From Hallerella sp964501065 (GTDB taxonomy: Bacteria; Fibrobacterota; Fibrobacteria; Fibrobacterales; Fibrobacteraceae), in contig CAZCRF010000013.1 in the NCBI GenBank assembly GCA_964501065.1, positions 1 to 45,589 of the forward strand: a DNA stretch of 45,589 bases, read 5' to 3'. The position numbers and the translations under genes are program-made. Below are positions 43,294 through 45,589 of this stretch, one piece after another. The notes beneath the pieces were generated by a model. It had not been told where the DNA came from. It ran no database searches and saw only the letters and a list, made by a program, of their open reading frames with translations. Each line of letters starts with the position of its first letter. The first letter of the stretch is position 1.

Positions 43294-44529
43294 ATGAATC
43301 CAATGCAAACGAATCCTGCGGACGGCCGCAATTTGAACAAAATCCTTTCGGCCATTCTTTCCATGTCTCTTTTGACGGTGATGGCCGGGGCGGCAATCGC
43401 TCCGGCTTTGGGGAGCATCCGGGAGCATTTTTCGGGAAGCCCGCTCATTCTTGTACAACTCATCATCAGCATGCCGGCGCTGTTCATCATCCTCACGAAC
43501 TTCGCTTTCCCCTATTTGTGCCGCTATTTTCGGACGCGCGCCATTGCCGTTTTTGGATTGGCGCTTTATGTCGTTGCGGGCTGCGTCCCCGTTTTCTTGG
43601 AAAGTATCGGGGCGATTCTCTTCTTTCGGGCGTTGCTCGGCGTGAGTGTGGGACTTGTGATGCCGCTTTCGACGGGGCTGCTCTCTTATTATTTTCCGCC
43701 GGAGAGGCAGGCCGGGTTGATGGGGCTTTCTGCCGCGATGAACCAGATGGGAGGCGTCGTGGCGACGCTTTTGGCGGGAGTCCTTTCGTCGGTGAAATGG
43801 AACTTTTCCTTTTGGGTCTATGCCCTTGGCGTCTTGGCGATAGCTTTAATTTGTATGTTCCTCCCGAATGAAAAAATTCTCAGCAGGAGAAAGATGAGCG
43901 AGGAGGAAATCGAGCACAAGTTGAACTTGCCGCGTCGTTTGCTCAAATTCCACCCGTCTGTCTGCGGAATGCTCCTCTGCATGAGCCTTTTTTTCGTCTT
44001 CCCCAGTAATTTTTCAATCGTCGCGAAACAGACTTCCGATTTGACGGACATCCAGATTACCGTCGTGATGGTGGGATTGGATGTGGTCGCCTTCTTTGTC
44101 GGACTTCTTTTCGGGCGGATGATGGGGCTTTTTCGCCGCGGACTGAAATACTTTGCGCCAATCGGCTTTGGTCTAGGCTACGCTTGTTATATCGCATTCC
44201 CGTCGCTCTTCGGGATGATTCTCGGGAGCGTCTTGATCGGGCTTGCCAATGGAATCGGCGTGCCTTATTTGAATACGATTGCGAGCATCAAGGGCGGGAA
44301 GACTGCTGCGACTACCGTGATGCCGCTCCTTTCCATGAGTCTTTACGCCGGGCAGTTCCTGTCGCCGTTCATCCTCACGCGCTTCGGGCATTTTGCCTTG
44401 GATGGATTTTTTGAAAACTTGGGGTTGCCGAATCTTTATGCGCCTTATGGAATGGCCGTCCTCTTTTCCATTGTCTATTTGGTCCAGGCTTTTGCCACGA
44501 GCAAATACCAGCGTTTGCCACCGGAGTGA
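43294..44529 (+). CDS. MFS transporter
   Basis: This 411-residue inner-membrane protein has about 12 membrane segments in two halves, joined by a charged loop near residues 190-220 (SRRKMSEEEIEHK). The first half has the usual RALLGVSVGLVMPLSTGLLS helix and FPPERQAGLMG loop of major facilitator drug/solute carriers. Substrate is unknown. ATG 43294 has AAGG 8 nt upstream; a GTG at 43264 lacks one. It converges on the HNH gene. Confidence 0.87.
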   Translation: MNPMQTNPADGRNLNKILSAILSMSLLTVMAGAAIAPALGSIREHFSGSPLILVQLIISMPALFIILTNFAFPYLCRYFRTRAIAVFGLALYVVAGCVPVFLESIGAILFFRALLGVSVGLVMPLSTGLLSYYFPPERQAGLMGLSAAMNQMGGVVATLLAGVLSSVKWNFSFWVYALGVLAIALICMFLPNEKILSRRKMSEEEIEHKLNLPRRLLKFHPSVCGMLLCMSLFFVFPSNFSIVAKQTSDLTDIQITVVMVGLDVVAFFVGLLFGRMMGLFRRGLKYFAPIGFGLGYACYIAFPSLFGMILGSVLIGLANGIGVPYLNTIASIKGGKTAATTVMPLLSMSLYAGQFLSPFILTRFGHFALDGFFENLGLPNLYAPYGMAVLFSIVYLVQAFATSKYQRLPPE

Positions 44530-44547
44530 ATTTGTTTGTAACGGGAG

Positions 44548-45567
44548 CTATTTCTCTCGTTTGATTGAAAAATTCCGAACGGTGCGGAATCCGGCGGAAC
44601 GGGCGTAACTCCAAAGTTCTGGAAGCAAGTTGTCGTCGTAATTTTCGAATTGGGAATCGATGAATGGATTTGTTTGTGAAAGCAAGTCGCGATTCCTTTT
44701 TTGAATTCGAGGAAGGAGAGCTTCCGCGGGGAGAATGTCGCTCTTTTTCAAATTGCATTCCGGGCAAGAAAGTACAAAATTCCAAAGCCTGTCTTCCTTG
44801 ATGAACGACCACGGGATAAAATGATCGACGTGGACCATCCCCGAAAGTTTTCTGCCGCAGTAAAAACAGTTGTTCTCTTCAAATTCCTTTTGGAGAATTT
44901 CCCGGAAGATGGAGAGCGGCTCGCGTTTGGGAAGGGACAACTCCAACTTCCCGAGAACGCCGTAGAGGACGGATTCTTCGTTGACGGCTTCCAAAAATCT
45001 GGCCCAATGGTAATAGTTGAGCTTTTCGATTTCCATTTTGTACTTGAGCAAGAATTTATACGCTCCCGTTGAAAGGGAGATGAATTCCCCGTTCAAGTCG
45101 AATGCGTAGAGGTTTTGCAAAAAGTCGTCGTACATGGCGCCGAGGACGTATTTCTTGCATTCCGCCTGGACTTGGCGGACGAGGTTCGCCCGAGTTTGGC
45201 TCTCAATGGCGATGAATTCCAAGTTTTGCAATACGGGATTTCCCTTGACGGCCTTTTGAAAAATCTGTTCGATTTTGGATGTTTTGCCGTTGATGTTCAC
45301 CTTTTGTTGGTGAAGCCCGTACTTGACGACCAAGTTCCAAAAACTTTCGGAGAATTTTGCAAAGAGATCCTTGTAAAGGATGCGTTCGTTCCCGTTCGGT
45401 TCGGGGACGTTGTTGAAAAGATTGTCGAGGATTGCCTTCAAAAGGGCGAATTTGTACGTGGAAGTCTTTTTGCAGGCATTGGAAAAGAAAAAGTTGAACA
45501 GCTGCCAGTATTCGGAATCGGCCAGCTGCGAGTTTTGAAGTTGTCCGCTTTGAGTGTTCCAGGACAT
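44548..45567 (-). CDS. HNH endonuclease-domain protein
   Basis: This 339-residue protein has a long helical N-terminal part of unknown fold and an HNH nuclease domain at about 230-285: CFYCGRKL, then HVDHFIPWSF, then CPECNLKKSD, so four zinc cysteines surround the catalytic histidine and asparagine. Such proteins cut DNA; defence or mobile-element roles are common, but nothing here decides. An in-frame TGA lies just before ATG 45567, so the gene is complete at this end, although no ribosome-binding site is seen. It lies at the window edge. Confidence 0.82.
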   Translation of the reverse strand: MSWNTQSGQLQNSQLADSEYWQLFNFFFSNACKKTSTYKFALLKAILDNLFNNVPEPNGNERILYKDLFAKFSESFWNLVVKYGLHQQKVNINGKTSKIEQIFQKAVKGNPVLQNLEFIAIESQTRANLVRQVQAECKKYVLGAMYDDFLQNLYAFDLNGEFISLSTGAYKFLLKYKMEIEKLNYYHWARFLEAVNEESVLYGVLGKLELSLPKREPLSIFREILQKEFEENNCFYCGRKLSGMVHVDHFIPWSFIKEDRLWNFVLSCPECNLKKSDILPAEALLPRIQKRNRDLLSQTNPFIDSQFENYDDNLLPELWSYARSAGFRTVRNFSIKREK

Positions 45568-45589
45568 GGTTCAAGAAAAACGTTCGTTT

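Overview
The window most likely comes from a fibre-degrading anaerobe of the genus Fibrobacter (phylum Fibrobacterota). Two lipoproteins carry the Fibrobacter-specific paralogous domain (Fib_succ_major/TIGR02145 type, with the VWMAENLN signature). A roughly 118-kDa multi-module GH51 protein has the layout of Fibrobacter endoglucanase F. Several promoters fit the TAnnTTTG -7 element typical of the Bacteroidota/FCB group. Species cannot be fixed from sequence reading alone. No rRNA, tRNA or CRISPR array was seen.

Layout. 1-446: hairpin-rich tandem repeats and a strong terminator. 447-4409 (minus): a DsbA-like lipoprotein followed by endoglucanase F, a plausible two-gene operon in which the thiol oxidoreductase could service the cysteines of the secreted enzyme. 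4802-11076 (minus): a giant tandem acyl-CoA dehydratase activase, a small HsdR-N-type nuclease-fold protein and a class I aminotransferase. 11158-25470 (plus): an RBBP9-type hydrolase, then a surface-protein cluster in which a 3,825-residue secreted protein (degenerate lipase-like domain, Ig-like, FlgD-like and LamG-like modules, two cellulose-binding-like modules, T9SS-like C-terminal tail) lies between two paralogous Fib_succ_major lipoproteins, followed by a LolA-like exported protein.

25526-33270: a DegT/WbpE-type sugar aminotransferase diverges from rpsT. It is followed by a tightly packed operon: MglA-like GTPase with a long disordered tail, MglB-like Roadblock protein, DUF2914-type membrane protein, large outer-membrane protein with SprA-like motifs, and an Omp85-family barrel. 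This looks like a polarity/envelope module. 33302-39950: housekeeping genes (ridA, putP, an RsmB/NSUN-like methyltransferase, ffh, a DUF3078 outer-membrane protein, a DUF5662 protein, pgpA) plus a frameshifted and truncated second copy of the LolA-like gene between the methyltransferase gene and ffh.

39951-43293 is a visibly AT-richer accessory island on the minus strand: a decayed AAA-ATPase-like gene, a DUF4417 gene, an orphan EndoU toxin plus probable immunity gene flanked by a perfect 179-bp direct repeat (period 1,001 bp), and an ImmA/IrrE peptidase with its XRE repressor, which carries palindromes at its own start. An MFS transporter and an HNH endonuclease close the window.

The strongest candidates for something new are the repeat-flanked EndoU toxin-immunity cassette, the giant secreted protein with a lipase fold lacking its nucleophile serine between duplicated lipoproteins, and the MglAB-SprA-like-Omp85 operon.
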